Shown here in pieces: positions 24,268-37,275 of a DNA stretch of 64,000 nucleotides. Position 1 is the first letter of the stretch. The number at the start of each line of letters is the position of its first letter. Source of the stretch: Paracyclopina nana. Taxonomy: Eukaryota; Arthropoda; Copepoda; Cyclopoida; Cyclopettidae. Location: positions 144,001 through 208,000 of the forward strand of contig JAGUCH010000006.1 of NCBI GenBank assembly GCA_019096065.1. Reading direction: 5' to 3'. The notes under the pieces were generated by a model. That model had not been told where the DNA came from. It saw only the letters and a list, made by a program, of their open reading frames with translations, and did not search any database. The position numbers were made by a program, and so were the translations under genes.

Positions 24268-25214
24268 CTGTAAAATGATAGCAATCAATAGTAGGCCTAC
24301 AGCTAATTTTGGTTGCTAGGAAGCCCAAGTTGAGTTTGTAGTCAAAGGCTAACATAACCTTGACTACTTCAGCCTTGGCTTACCTAATGGAGGTCCTTTG
24401 TTTATTGGCAGAGGCCTTAAAATGCCAATTCTCTGCGTGTGGCCTCAGATGCATGTTCCTACATTACATACCATCTACTATGCAGGAGGGCTAATGCAGT
24501 TAATGGACTATCTTTGACAAATGAACCCAAAGAAGTCACTCCATTTGTAGCATTGTTATCTTACCTTCAAGAGTCTGTAGCAAGGATGTTTTCTTACTTC
24601 ATTCATCCTCCTTCAAAACATTGATAAAAGCACTTAATGTAATTGTGGATTGCCTTCAGCTGTATTCCAAGATCCAGGTACATAATACATTGTGTAGAAA
24701 GTTGTAGTGACTTTGTAGGTATTTGCAGCAGGATATATATTGAGTGTGTGTGCATCGAATAAAAATGCAAATTATCCCTGAAGGAATTTGGGCCAGAATT
24801 TTTTGGCAAGCTCTTTCTAGAAAAGCCACAATCTCATCACCAGGATGGAAATCATGATTTGCAAAGCTGGAACTTCATCCAGATTGGAACCATTCAATGT
24901 TGTCAACATATACGACAAAAATATTACAATTGAACTATTCAGATTGAAGCATTGGAAAGAAATTCCAAGTAGCTAATAAACCTTGTGATAATTCATTTTT
25001 CCTCACAAGCAACATGAAATGTAATTATATAGCTGTCACTGTATCACATTTGTGCTCAGTGTATTCAAGATACTTCATTAACTTTTTCCATTGAATAATG
25101 TCTACTTATACAATGGTAAAATCAAGGAACTTTTTTTTCATACATTGATGGTGAAAGGTTACAAATGGTAGGTTTATTCACATCACGAGCAGTTAGTAAA
25201 GGGATAAATGTAGA
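24268..25214. other. No recognised gene
   Basis: This is AT-rich. It should hold either the missing 5' exon of the VPS9-like gene or intron sequence. I found no open segment ending in a phase-0 donor that would fit. Confidence 0.5.
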
Positions 25215-26313
25215 TTATTCTTTGAGGATTCTGTACCAAGCTTTTCTGGTCAGCATAATTGAGTAAAGCCACAAGCCAAGCATCAGGATGACAATAATGA
25301 TTTCTTTAGCTGGGATTTCACCCAGATTGGTAATTTTTGATGCGGGCCCAAATTGAGTGGTGAAATTGGATTGCATTGTGCTGCAGTTGGAATTAAATGA
25401 ATCTGTCGTCAAATCTGTCTCAACCAAAGAGGCATTCAAAACGGCCACATTTCCATATGTTCCTATAATAAAGTGGAAAACCTTAAACGAGTAGCAAATT
25501 GTTAACGCTTTATCCACATTTCTTAGCAAACATAGGCTTGAAAGCACAATATGATGCAATCCTGTTGCTTTTGAAAGCCTTTCAATATTGGAATGACACA
25601 TTGGTGCCTTTCAAAAATACTACACATGTCCACTCAATATGACTTCTTTACCATCTGTGGCATTTTGAAGGATGTTTTGCAGGACGAGGTCTGGTCTTGG
25701 AGGCATTTTTGAGTGTATGTTAAAGGCCTTAGAAGGCTTTTATACCCTTAGGGCGTTTTCCTTTACATATCCAATCACTCTCGAAACAAATCCACCTAAA
25801 AGAAACAAGGTTATATAGTATCGATACAAATACTTTGGCAAGCTGTACAAGTTGTGGCCATGGTCCAAAGAGACATATTGCTTCTTGTGGTGTTGATATT
25901 CTTCGAGAATCAAAATGTTAGGTACGGTGAGCAATAGGCTTGAAACAGCATCAAGATTGTTCCTGGTTGAGCAATCAAGCAAAACTTGATAAACTAATAA
26001 AAAACAATTGCTTTCAATTTGAACAATTTGGCAATTATTACGACATATCATTACTCATCAAATTTCATGACTTTCCATATGATTTACATTCCCTAATTCA
26101 AGTGAATCAACAAATGAGCTTCGATAGCCAGCTTTTTAACTTGCTTCCTTTAAGAGATGAGAGTCTTAACTTTACTCAAGTCAATTAGCAATTATTTTTG
26201 CAAGTTTTCTTACCTGAGAGAGCGAAGAAGAGTTGGGAAAGCTGAAACTCCTTTTGGCCCTGGAAAAAGCCAAACATCAACTGTAGCAGGAGCTGGAGCC
26301 TAGCACAGTGCAT
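25215..26313 (-). CDS. Small single-pass membrane protein, 4 exons, 157 aa
   Basis: Exons 26313-26214, 25795-25746, 25727-25652 and 25462-25215 join in frame from ATG to TAA (474 nt). The start MHCARLQLLLQLMFGFFQ may be a weak signal or hydrophobic helix. PPRPDLVLQNIL follows. The middle is rich in Asn/Ser/Thr with several N-glycosylation sequons. A clear membrane segment, IIIVILMLGLWLYSIML, precedes the short basic tail TRKAWYRILKE. This suggests a surface protein with a short cytoplasmic tail. I do not recognise the family. Intron 2 would be only 18 nt, which is too short for a normal intron, so exons 2 and 3 may be joined by other sites. Confidence 0.5.
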
Positions 26314-28522
26314 TGTTGTGGCGCCACTAGGGCTTTCTCACATGGAAAAGCTCTTGCAGGAATGGCACAGTGAGAGCAAGTCCCCTTGAAACACACATGT
26401 CCCAAAAAGGCTCTCTTTTGGAAAAAATCTTAATTCACATTTGAAAACTCTAAAAAACCTTTTAAATTATTTCCAACTTATCATTGACTGACCCTTGAGT
26501 GAATAAGACTTATTTTTGCAAAGCATTTACTCACTCAGACTTGAATCAACAGTTACAGGATTTAAATTATTTCAAATTGCCTTCCTTAAGAAATATTGAG
26601 AATGACTCAGTTATTAATTAAAATATTTTATTCACCTTTCAAAAACTTAAAAAACTGGTATATTTGAGTCACTCATAAAAAAACTTGAATTATTTGATTC
26701 ACTTTTAATCAAACACTAGAATAAAGATATTATTCACTTCAAATCTTGAATTGAATCTTCTTCCATTAATTGGGCTCACTTGTTGACTGTCATTCCGAAT
26801 AAAATCTTGCGCTCAATTGGTTCACTTGTAACTTGACCATTTTGAATTTGGCTCACTTGGCATCAAAGAACCTGTGTCACTTGTAAATACTTAGACTCAC
26901 TAGAAATAGACACACTTAGAGTTGGCTCACTTGGAAAATGATCATTTTGTGTACTTATATCACTTGAAATCACTCCAATTTGAATAAACTCACAAGTACG
27001 TTAATGATTGGGATATAAGGCTCCTTAAAATTAACTCACTTATAAAGCTTACTTAAAATTGGACAATATTAATGAGAACAACTAATTTTCAAAATTACCA
27101 CGGTTTTTTTCATAAAATGCTCATAGACCAACCAAAACATATGAGGAGCATGACCAACTGACCTAGACCATCTGCGGTCAAAAACGTACCAGGACATTGA
27201 CCAACTACCAAAAAAGTAACAAGCTCATTAAGCCTGAAATGACGTAGTAGGTCATGGCATGCATGAAGGAAAAAACTAGTTGGTCCTGGTCGAGGTTAAC
27301 AGTAGGTCTTGGTCCTGGTCCGTTTAAGATGTCTCGATTTAAACAGTAGGTCCATGAGAACAGCCAGGATTTGGAGCTATGGGTTACTCTTTAAACTTAA
27401 ATTGGCCAATTGATAAGTTGGTCCTGGTCTGCAAATGTTGTGAAAAACTAGTTGGTCCTGGTAAACATTTGGGTCATAGTCCAGGTGCCTTGTGCCACAT
27501 AAACAGAAGGTCCTGGTCCGAATGTCTCAGTTGGTCAGAGTCCATATAAGCTGTAGGCCCATGCATTTCACTGATTTCAGTAAGACCCAAAAAATCCCAG
27601 GGTAGATTTCGCGACTTTTCCGGTCTAATTTAAAACCTGACACGAAAATAATACACCACGAGAGGAAAATAAATTATTTTAGAGGGGCGAAAGTCTCAAT
27701 TTAAATGACTTAAAAATGCATACCTTTGAATTTCCAGGCCGTTTTAACGGTTTTCCATTTTTGAATCGCGGAGATGGAAATAATCCGCGAAATGCCAAAA
27801 TCTGCCAAGATCTTCATTTGATATAAAAAAAATGTATTCCTAAAATTTTGCACTTTTTAAAAATGAAAACGCGAAATTTCACGAACGAACGGAAAAATTC
27901 GACGGTTGGTTGTTTACGTTTCTGCACTAGAATTGGTTCGCTAATTTTAAGGCCGTTTCATCAACAAAACTCACTTTTCACAGTGTTTTTATCCTATAAA
28001 CAAAAAATCTAAATCATCTCAATTGGCGAAAAGTAATTGAAAAAATATCATACTTGATTTCTTATTTCAGCAATCCCATTTTTCAAAAATTCAAGCGTGT
28101 GACAATGCTTTCGTAAAGAATGATTGGGTTACAATTCGATCCGCTCTTTTCAGCTGTTGAGCAATTCAACTTTCAAGCACGAAAAACGAAAACTTACCGG
28201 CCGTTACTTAAAGAGAATTTGAAAAAGGAGCGCTAATTGAAGAGGAATGAAATTCAAGGTAAGAGAAATATTTTCTATTTGTTATCGCTGGAAAACTCGC
28301 GAAATCGACGTAGTCACTGAATTTTTTTAAATTGTATCCATGGTCCGAGAATTTGAAATTTTTTTTTGAAAATTGCCGCCAAAAATGTGAACTTGAGCAA
28401 TTAGCTAAATTCATATTCCAAAACTTTTCATTTACTTTTTTGTCCTTTTTTATGCTAAATAATTTTTCATAACATTTTTTAACGTGATATTTTTCAATTA
28501 TCAGATAAAATGTTTTATTTTT
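26314..28522. other. Intergenic, with two degenerate arrays
   Basis: Part of it, 26460-27060, is peppered with CTCACTTG-like words. 27130-27560 is peppered with GTTGGTCCTGGTC and AGTAGGTCCTGGTC-like words. 27600-28500 is plain AT-rich sequence. A CTCF-like core (CCCTAGTGGCGCCA on the minus strand) overlaps 26318-26333. No gene is supported. Confidence 0.6.
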
Positions 28523-31500
28523 TTATTGGCAAGAAACATAGTCATCTGGAAGAGCTATAGAGACATGTCCAAATCTATCATGCTTCAGCTCCAAATTCGG
28601 TTTTTTGACCCATGAGCAAGTAGGATCATTGGCACAACTGAGCTCATAAACTGCTCTTGGCTCCAAAACTCCACCAGTGATGAAAACACTGGTGCCAAAA
28701 GACTCCAATTTCATGCCATAGTTTGGGTTGGGGAGTGGAGGTCCCATTTTCCATCCATCTTCAAAGTTGCCCAGTTCCAAGACTTCAGTGGAGTTTTGGT
28801 TGTATCCACCAGTAGCAATGGCAAACTGTTTGCCTTGGCTTGTCTTGAGGATTCCACAGCCAAAGAAAGCCCTGCCAATGTTCAAGCTTGGCCCTTGCAA
28901 GTAGTCTCCAGTCTCAACATTGAAAAAGTAAGTGCTATTGTAGAGCAATCCTAGGTCTCCATCTGAGCCACCAATCATCAGGATTGTGGACTCATTCCAA
29001 GGCACTGAGCAATGTCCATACAAAGGTTGGGGAAGCTTTGGACCACTTACAATTTGATCATTGGCAATGTCAATGATGTAAGTCTTGTTGGATTTCAATC
29101 CTCCTTTCAGGATCATTTTGCCATTCACTTCAATGAGGTCCACAGGATTAAAGGTCTCAGGGATGTCTCCAAAAAGTTGCCATTTTGTGTCTTGAGGGGC
29201 CCAAGAAAAGCAAGTCATTGATGGGGCCTTTTGTTGGCCACACACAATCACCCTTGAGGCTGAAGGTGACCAAGCTCCAATCCCATAGTTCATGTCTTGA
29301 GGCAAAGTGGGCAGCAAATATCCTGAGCAATTTCTGCCTTCAGCCAGATCCACAACTTCAACCTTTGTAGTCGGTTTTTCGTCTTGATAGCCAAAAAGAA
29401 TCAGCACTTTGCCTATAGTGTAAATAGAAATTAGTTGCAAGTTTGTCAATAGTACATTTAATTCATATTGCTAAATCATAGGCGTACTCAAATCTAAATA
29501 GTTCCACAGAGCTGAATGAGTCATTATTGAGTTTGTTGGTCATTGGATCAGGTTATAACGATTCTCCAACTTGCTCTTTCCGGATTCAAGAAAGTTAAGT
29601 GATTGTTATTTAACCCAATGGTAGAGTGGGATCATCTCCATTAGTCAATAAGACAAAATGTGCCTCAATTATAAGCAAGCCCCATGCCTATTTCATGGGA
29701 ACCGAAAGCTCTATGATTTAGTTCCATCAATATGTCGCTACATTCTTTTTGCACTTATTTGAAGCGCCTGCTCAAATGATCCAAGGCTGCATTGCTCAGC
29801 TGCCCACCCTTGGAACTTAACTAGATACTTACTTCCTCGAGCTGATTGAGTCATTATCGAGTCTGTTAGTTCCTGGATTTGTTTATGCCGATTCTCCAAC
29901 TTGCTCTTTCCGGATTCAGGAATCATTAGTTCCATGGATATCTCGCTACATTCTTATTGCACTAATTTAAAACACTGGCTCAAATGATCCAAGACTGCTT
30001 TGCTCAGCGGCCCACCCTTGACACTTAACTAGTTACTTACTTCTTGGAGCTGAATGAGTCGTCATTGAGTCTGTTGGTTCTTAGATCTGGATGCAACGCT
30101 TCACCAACTTGCTCATTCCGGATTCAAGTTGTTTGTTTAGAGTTTGTTAATAAACCCAATGGAAAGAGTTTGATCATCTCCATTAGTCAAATAGACAAAA
30201 TGTGACTCAATAAAATGCAAACCCCACGCCTTTTTCATGGGAACCAAAAGCTCTCATTCTCATTGTACTAATTTGTAGCGCTTGTTCAAATGATCCATGG
30301 CTGCATTGCTCAGTTGCCCACCCTTGACACTTAACTAGATACTTTCTTCCTGGAGCTGATTGAGTCGTCATTGAGATTGTTGGTTCTAGGATCTGGAGGC
30401 AACACTTCACCAACTTTTCCTTCCGGATTTAGAATATTTGTTTGTAGATTTGCTCTTTCCGGATTAAAGAAATTTGTTTAGAGATTGTTAATAACCCAAT
30501 GGAAAGAGTGGCATAATCTCCATCACTCAAAAAGACAACATGTGACTCAATAAAAAGCAAGCCCCATGCCTATTTCATGGGAACCGAAAGCTCTATGAAC
30601 TCTTCCATCAATATGTTGCTTCATTCTTATCGTACTAATTAGAAGCGCCTGCTCAAATGATCCAAGACTGCTTTGCTCAGCTGCCCATCCTTTACGCTTA
30701 ACAAGTTGCATACTTTGCTCTTTCCGGATTCAAGAAATTTGATAAAAGACTGTTATTAAACCCAATGGAAAGAGTGGGATCATCTCCATTAGTCAAATAG
30801 ACAAAATGTGACTCAACAAAAGCCAAGCTCCTTGCCTATGTTATAGGAACTGAAAGCTCTATGATTAGTTCAATCAATATGTCGCTACATTCTTATCGTA
30901 CTAATTAGAAGTGCTTGCTCAAATGATCCAAGGGTGCATTGCTCAGCTGCCCACCCTTGACACTTAACTAGATACTTTCTTCCTGGAGCTGATTGAGTCG
31001 TCATTGAGATTGTTGGTTCTAGGATCTGGAGGCAACACTTCACCAACTTTTCCTTCCGGATTTAGAATATTTGTTTGTAGATTTGCTCTTTCCGGATTAA
31101 AGAAATTTGTTTAGAGATTGTTAATAACCCAATGGAAAGAGTGGCATAATCTCCATCACTCAAAAAGACAACATGTGACTCAATAAAAAGCAAGCCCCAT
31201 GCCTATTTCATGGGAACCGAAAGCTCTATGAACTCTTCCATCAATATGTTGCTTCATTCTTATCGTACTAATTAGAAGCGCCTGCTCAAATGATCCAAGA
31301 CTGCTTTGCTCAGCTGCCCATCCTTTACGCTTAACAAGTTGCATACTTTGCTCTTTCCGGATTCAAGAAATTTGATTAAAGACTGTTATTAAATCCAATG
31401 GAAAGAGTGGGATCATCTCCATTAGTCAAATAGACAAAATGTGACTCAACAAAAGCCAAGCTCCTTGCCTATGTTATAGGAACTGAAAGCTCTATGATTA

Positions 31501-34500
31501 GTTCAATCAATATGTCGCTACATTCTTATCGTACTAATTAGAAGTGCTTGCTCAAATGATCCAAGGGTGCATTGCTCAGCTGCCCACCCTTGACACTTAA
31601 CTAGATACTTTCTTCCTGGAGCTGATTGAGTCGTCATTGAGATTGTTGGTTCTAGGATCTGGAGGCAACACTTCACCAACTTTTCCTTCCGGATTTAGAA
31701 TATTTGTTTGTAGATTTGCTCTTTCCGGATTAAAGAAATTTGTTTAGAGATTGTTAATAACCCAATGGAAAGAGTGGCATAATCTCCATCACTCAAAAAG
31801 ACAACATGTGCCTCAATAAAAAGCAAGCCCCATGCCTATTTCATGGGAACCGAAAGCCACATGATTAGGTCCATCGATATGTCGCTACATTCTTATTGCA
31901 CTAATTTAAAGCAACGGCTCAAATGATCCAAGACTGCTTTGCTCAGCTGCCCACCCTTGAAACTTAACTAGTTACTTACTTCTTGGAGCTGATTGAGTCA
32001 TTATCGAGTCTGTTGGTTCTTGGATCTGGATGCAACGCTTCACCAACTTGTCCTTCCGGATTGACACAGGCAATGAGGGTTGCAGCGTACAATCCTCGAA
32101 GGAGACCTCCTTGCAATCCTGAGTGGTGTCTAAATTTGGAACATATTCACTCACTGTGTGACACTCTTCATTTGGCGCCAAATCACATTTCTGGTCTGGT
32201 ACATTGACAACAAACTAGGAAAACTATTGAGTACTTGAATGGAAATCAAATCACAAATGACTCACTGAATGATTTTCATCTTGGCAAATGTGCTCTTTCA
32301 CCCAATCACAATCCTTGGGGTGAGTGCAAATTTCCATTTTGATTTGTTTACAACTTGGCAAGTGGAAAGTTTTCTCCATGACCAAGGGAACCAGAGAGCA
32401 GTTTTTCTTTGGAACCTGAATGGTGGTCTCCTCATCAATGATCATGTTGACAATGACATCAGTGCACTCGGCATGATTTTCAGTGATGTTTTTGGTCACA
32501 TACTCAGTGTTGCAAACTGCAATCAGTATAGACAACCGTAACATATCAAAGACACGCCATCTACCGACATTTTGGTGAAACACTTGGGAGTCGAGCTCAA
32601 ACTCAAGTTTAGATTTGATGAGTGGAGCCACTTTTTATTGGGCGAATAATCATACTAAATGTTTATTTTACTTACACTTACATCTTGAAATAAAGGATCT
32701 TATGGTTATTATAGATTTAAAACCATTTTAATTATGTGTCAAGAAGTGATCCTCTTTAATAAAAATAAGTTTGATTTATTTGGTCTTTGTTTCGAACTAT
32801 TACTTGATTTGCAAAAGTATGGCAACACTCAGTTTTTTTCTCGAGCAGTGTCAGCTGAAAATCCCAACTGTTGCCCAAAAAGGCCGCTAGGATCGCCCTA
32901 CTTCAATGTTACTGTTATGATACTAATGTGTATTTAGAGAAAATAAATCTTACCTGTCTTGTACTCAAATTTGCAATTTGACTTTTTGGGTCTGCTGTCA
33001 GCTTTGCCCAACTGAGTCAATCCACACTTGTAGACCTGCTTGTTTTTACAAGTGCGAATCGGTCTCACATCAACCCTTGGAGTGTAAGTGATGTGGCATT
33101 TCTCAATGAAGTGAGTTTGGCACACCTTTTTCTCAGTGGGCACAAATTTGACTGACTTGGTCATGTAGCAGAGCTGAGAAGGTTTGTGGTAGCAACGTTC
33201 CTCATCAATGTACTCGATTTTCTCCTCATTGACAACCTCAACTGAGCAGTTGAACCCTTCTGGAGTCTCAGCATTGACATCCAGGATGAGCTGTTGCTTC
33301 CCATCATTGGAAAGCAGTGTTGAGTTTACTTGGGCCACTTTTTGCTCCAGCTCACTGAGCACTGATTTCAAGTCTGAAGCATTTAGTTTCCTCAACTTTT
33401 CCTTAAAGATATGAAGACACTTTCAAAATTCAGTCTAAAATGTGGGAAAACTGGCAAAAGGCACCATGTTTTTTGGCACTCCCTGTAAAAAGGCACCCAT
33501 CTCAAATATGGAGTTGCACGGTGGTTCAAAAAGCCATTTTCACGCTCATGTGAAATTCCGCCAAATCGCCAAATTCTCATTTTGACGCCAATTTTCAGAT
33601 TCTTTTTGGGAGAGCTTCTTAGCCATGAAAATAGCTCAAATTAGTGAAAAATGACAGAAAAGAGTTGAAATTCATCTTTAAAATGAAAATTTGTTTGAAA
33701 AAGTTTCCATGAGGAAAAACAGTAGAACAGCAAATTTTGCCTACTTTCAGGATTCTATAACTTTCCTTTGACATTGAATGACATTTAGATATTATTGCTA
33801 TCATGATAATCAGACCCCATTTAATGATTATTCATCAAAATTGGCTGCGGAAATGTGCGGAATTGGGAGCTCTGAAAGTCAATTTTTAGCTTAGAGCCCT
33901 ATGAAAATTGACTTCGACGATTTCGCGAGTTTTTTCCCCGTGCGCGTCTAGAAGGGATTTTGAACCACTGTGAGTTGGTAATTTGTTCAAAATCATTTTG
34001 GATAAAAAACATTCTATGCATTTTTGTCACAAGAAGTTGGTTTTCCAATCAAAGATTAATTTTAAGGTTCCTAATTTCTAACTTAGGTTAGCAATAAAAC
34101 TCAGCTTAGCAACTTAACTTAGCAATCATGCAAGCTCAATCTACATGAAATTAAGCAAGATTATGGGTGTGCCTGCATAAATATCTGAGAACAGAACTAA
34201 ACTCAGGTTAACTTTTTCTGCTTAAGTTAACTTGAGTAAAGCGTCAATGGGGAACACACTTTTACTAAATAAGATAATGCAGACTTCATGGCAACGGCAC
34301 CTTTTTTTATTTCAAACCTAAGTAGTAATAATTTATCTGATTAGATCAAATACATTTTTTGTGCCTTTAAATGATTGGTGCCAATTTATGTAGGTGCCTT
34401 TTCCCAAAAGTGCCTTTTACTAGCAGAAAATATTAGCAAAAAACATTAAGAAAAAAAATGTGATTGGAATTAAATTGAATGAAAACTAACCCTTCCTTGC

Positions 34501-34571
34501 AAGTTTAGAGCAGATGTTGCTGAAATTGCTTCTAGCAAAAATGGAACCAAGATAATTTTCAAAGGACTCAT
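28523..34571 (-). CDS. Secreted Cys-rich and kelch-repeat protein, 5 exons
   Basis: Exons 34571-34491, 33401-32954, 32516-32266, 32214-31980 and 29412-28523 join in frame (1,905 nt, 634 residues). Exon 1 is a signal peptide (MSPLKIILVPFLLEAISA). Exon 2 starts with a short coiled coil (DLKSVLSELEQKVAQVNSTL). Exons 2-4 are Cys-rich with spaced single Cys in the arthropod style (CYMTKSVKF, CQTHFIEKCHITYTP, CKNKQVYKC). Exon 5 carries a kelch beta-propeller, with blade marks such as LILFGYQD, ILMIGGSDGD, FAIATGGYNQ and VFITGGVLEP. It is probably an extracellular binding protein. The 2.6-kb last intron is a tandem array that copies the exon 4 donor. The joining of exon 4 to exon 5 rests on matching phase only. 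Confidence 0.75.
29480..31975. repeat. Tandem array of ~310-360-bp units in the last intron of the Cys-rich/kelch gene
   Basis: Every unit carries GCTCTTTCCGGATTC-, CCCAATGGAAAGAGTG-, CAAATGATCCAAG- and CTCAGCTGCCCACCCTT-like blocks plus a copy of the 3' end of exon 4. A higher-order 633-bp dimer is nearly identical at about 30337-30969 and 30970-31602, with a third partial copy after it. Confidence 0.9.
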
Positions 34572-36480
34572 GATTTCTCACTAATGAGATGCTCAAAATG
34601 AGCAAACTATTTATAGGCCATTTTAACAAGGGAAATCTTTCAGGTTTATTTTTTTGCACTATTGATTGTGAAATTAGCACTCTTGGAGTTATGAAAATGA
34701 AACTACCAAAACAAAGAGCAAATCAGAAATGGAATAGTTTCTGTTTCTGACAAGTCAGCTTTGAGAAGTGGCCATAAATGGCCAAATAATCCACTGTGCA
34801 ATGCATTTTGCGCTCCAGTTGGCTCAAAAAGCACTTCAGAGTTGCTCATCATCAAAACCTCTTTGAAAACTTTTTCCTACTTGACTTTTAATTTTTTAAG
34901 GCTTATACCATGCTTAAAAAGGCTTAAAGAATCATTTGCTTCAACTTTCCCTTCAAATTAATCGAGAAAAGTGGTTTTTTTTTTGGCTTTTGGCTTTTTT
35001 CAGCAAGTTTTGGTGATATTACTCCTCTATGTGTCTAATCTCAAATAACTTGTTGTAAATCAAATCAAACAATGCCATGAAATTCCGGGAAAGTGAAAAA
35101 GCAGTAAAAAAGTGTTGTTTTAATTAAAAAAAGCTAAGTATTGTTTTCATAGTTATTCATTGATTAAACTTTTTTTAGTCTAAAAAAATCGTTAAAAACA
35201 CAGCAAGGCTTATAAAAATACTTAAAAAACAGACAGCCTTAAAAAGTTAATTTTTGGCCAAAAAAAATCATTTAGCTAGAGAAAATTTCATTTTTGGCAA
35301 TGAAAAATTTAATTTGCTTAATCAATTACAAAAATCTTTAAAAAAGTGCTTTTAAAAACTTAATAAAAGCTCACTTTCCCACGCGACTTTAAAACATTTA
35401 GACGTCCAAGGCGGCGAGCGGATCATTTGAGCGGGCAACAAAAAACTCATTTTTATGCTAACCAGGGCGTAAAAGTACTCTATTTTTTTGTGTTTTCTTA
35501 ACGAATGAAGCAATTGTAGTTACTCATCATCATAAAAGGGTTGTTTTTCACTCCAAATTGGACTGATTTGGCGGCCTTGACAGTGCAAAAGTGGCTCATA
35601 AAAACCTATTATAGGCTTGCTGCTTGCGGTTTAGCTCGACACAGGAAAGAAGATTCAAGTTCAATACCGTAAGATAACAAGCAGAGGAAACTCGTTTTCT
35701 TCATTATTACACCATGGAAATTACACCTTAAGCCTCTACTCCTTGTTTTATATATAAACTGAGAACACAGTATGAAAAGATAATAAAAACAAGTGTAAAC
35801 AAATATCATTTGTAGGAATTGAACATTAACTCAAAAACCTATGAAAGGAAAAATTAATAAAAATATATATTATTATAAATTGTTCATCTTCATTAAAAGC
35901 AGCAAAATAGGAGAAAAATCAGGAACATTTTTGTTTTCAAACTTTAAAGACTTAAAGTTTAAGAGGCTTGAGTACTCATGCAAATTGGAATTTAGCTAAA
36001 ATTCTTTATACTTTTGAAAAACCATTAAAAGTCTGATTTATGAGTCCTTTCAAGTATCTGAATGGGCTGCAATTCAGCAAAATTAATGGCAATTGCAATG
36101 ATTGAGGCAAAAAAGTGGATTTCACTTTGATATATTGGCTAGATGTCATGCAAATCCTCTTATGGATCCTTTTGATGGTATCTCCCAAAAGTTGTGAAAC
36201 ACAGCCAAATAGTGTAAATAATAGCAGCTGAAATGGAGGGTGTCATCCACTGAAAAAAAAGCTTAAGTTGACATTTTTCTTCCTCTTTTCTTTAAATGGC
36301 ACCTGTTGACAGCATGAAGTAACATGCCAATTTTTCATAACTAAAAAGATCTTTCTATTTTTGCATGCTGATGAGACTAGAGATTGCTCCAATGGATTTT
36401 CCCAGTTTTAAATGGCAAAAATTTCCCTTTTACAAAAAGTGAACTTAAGTGTTGAGAAGTCCTTTCTGAAGAAATCCCAT
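34572..36480. other. Intergenic, nothing recognised
   Basis: AT-rich sequence with no supported exon, RNA gene or element on either strand. Confidence 0.6.
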
Positions 36481-36489
36481 TCTGTCAAA

Positions 36490-37275
36490 AGTCTGAAGTG
36501 TCCAAAGTCCATTTTGACAGTTGTCCATTTTGACAAATGTCCATTTTGACAAATGTACATTTTGACAAAAGTTTATTCTGACAAAAGTCCATTTTGACAA
36601 ATGTCCATTTTGACAAAAGTTTATTCTGACAAATGTCCATTTTGACAAATGTCCATTTTGACAAATGTCCATTTTGACAAATGTCCATTTTGACAAATGT
36701 CCATTTTGACAAATGTCCATTTTGACAAATGTCCATTTTGACAAATGTCCATTTTGACAAATGTCCATTTTGACAAATGTCCATTTTGACAAATGTCCAT
36801 TTTGACAAATGTCCATTTTGACAAATGTCCATTTTGACAAATGTCCATTTTGACAAATGTCCATTTTGACAAATGTCCATTTTGACAAATGTCCATTTTG
36901 ACAAATGTCCATTTTGACAAATGTCCATTTTGAAAAATGTCCATTTTGACAAATGTCCATTTTGACAAATGTCCATTTTGACAAATGTCCATTTTGACAA
37001 ATGTCCATTTTGACAAATGTCCATTTTGACAAATGTCCATTTTGACAAAAGTTTATTCTGACAAAAGTCCATTTTGACAAAAGTCCATTTTGACAAAAGT
37101 CCATTTTGACAAATGTCCATTTTGACAATTGTCCATTTTGACAAAAGTATATTCTGACTAAAGTCCATTCTGTCAAAAGTACATTCTGACAAAAGTACAT
37201 TCAGACAAAACTTCATTCAGACAAAACTCCATTTTGACAAAAGTCCATTCTGACTCCATTCTGACAAAAGTCCAT
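36490..37275. repeat. 16-bp minisatellite, about 48 units
   Basis: The unit is TGTCCATTTTGACAAA. The core from about 36600 to 37045 is almost perfect with a single G-A-A-A variant near 36931; the edges carry AAGTTTATTCTGACA variants. Because 16 is not a multiple of 3, all minus-strand frames stay open and spell the same 16-residue cycle. Confidence 0.97.

Noticed and set aside
36445..37216. Three overlapping open frames of 139-251 codons over the minisatellite
   Set aside because: They are a by-product of a 16-bp unit without stops; all frames give the same peptide cycle and no gene context exists.
36490..37275. CRISPR-like appearance of the 16-bp array
   Set aside because: Units are contiguous with no unique spacers, and this is a eukaryotic window.
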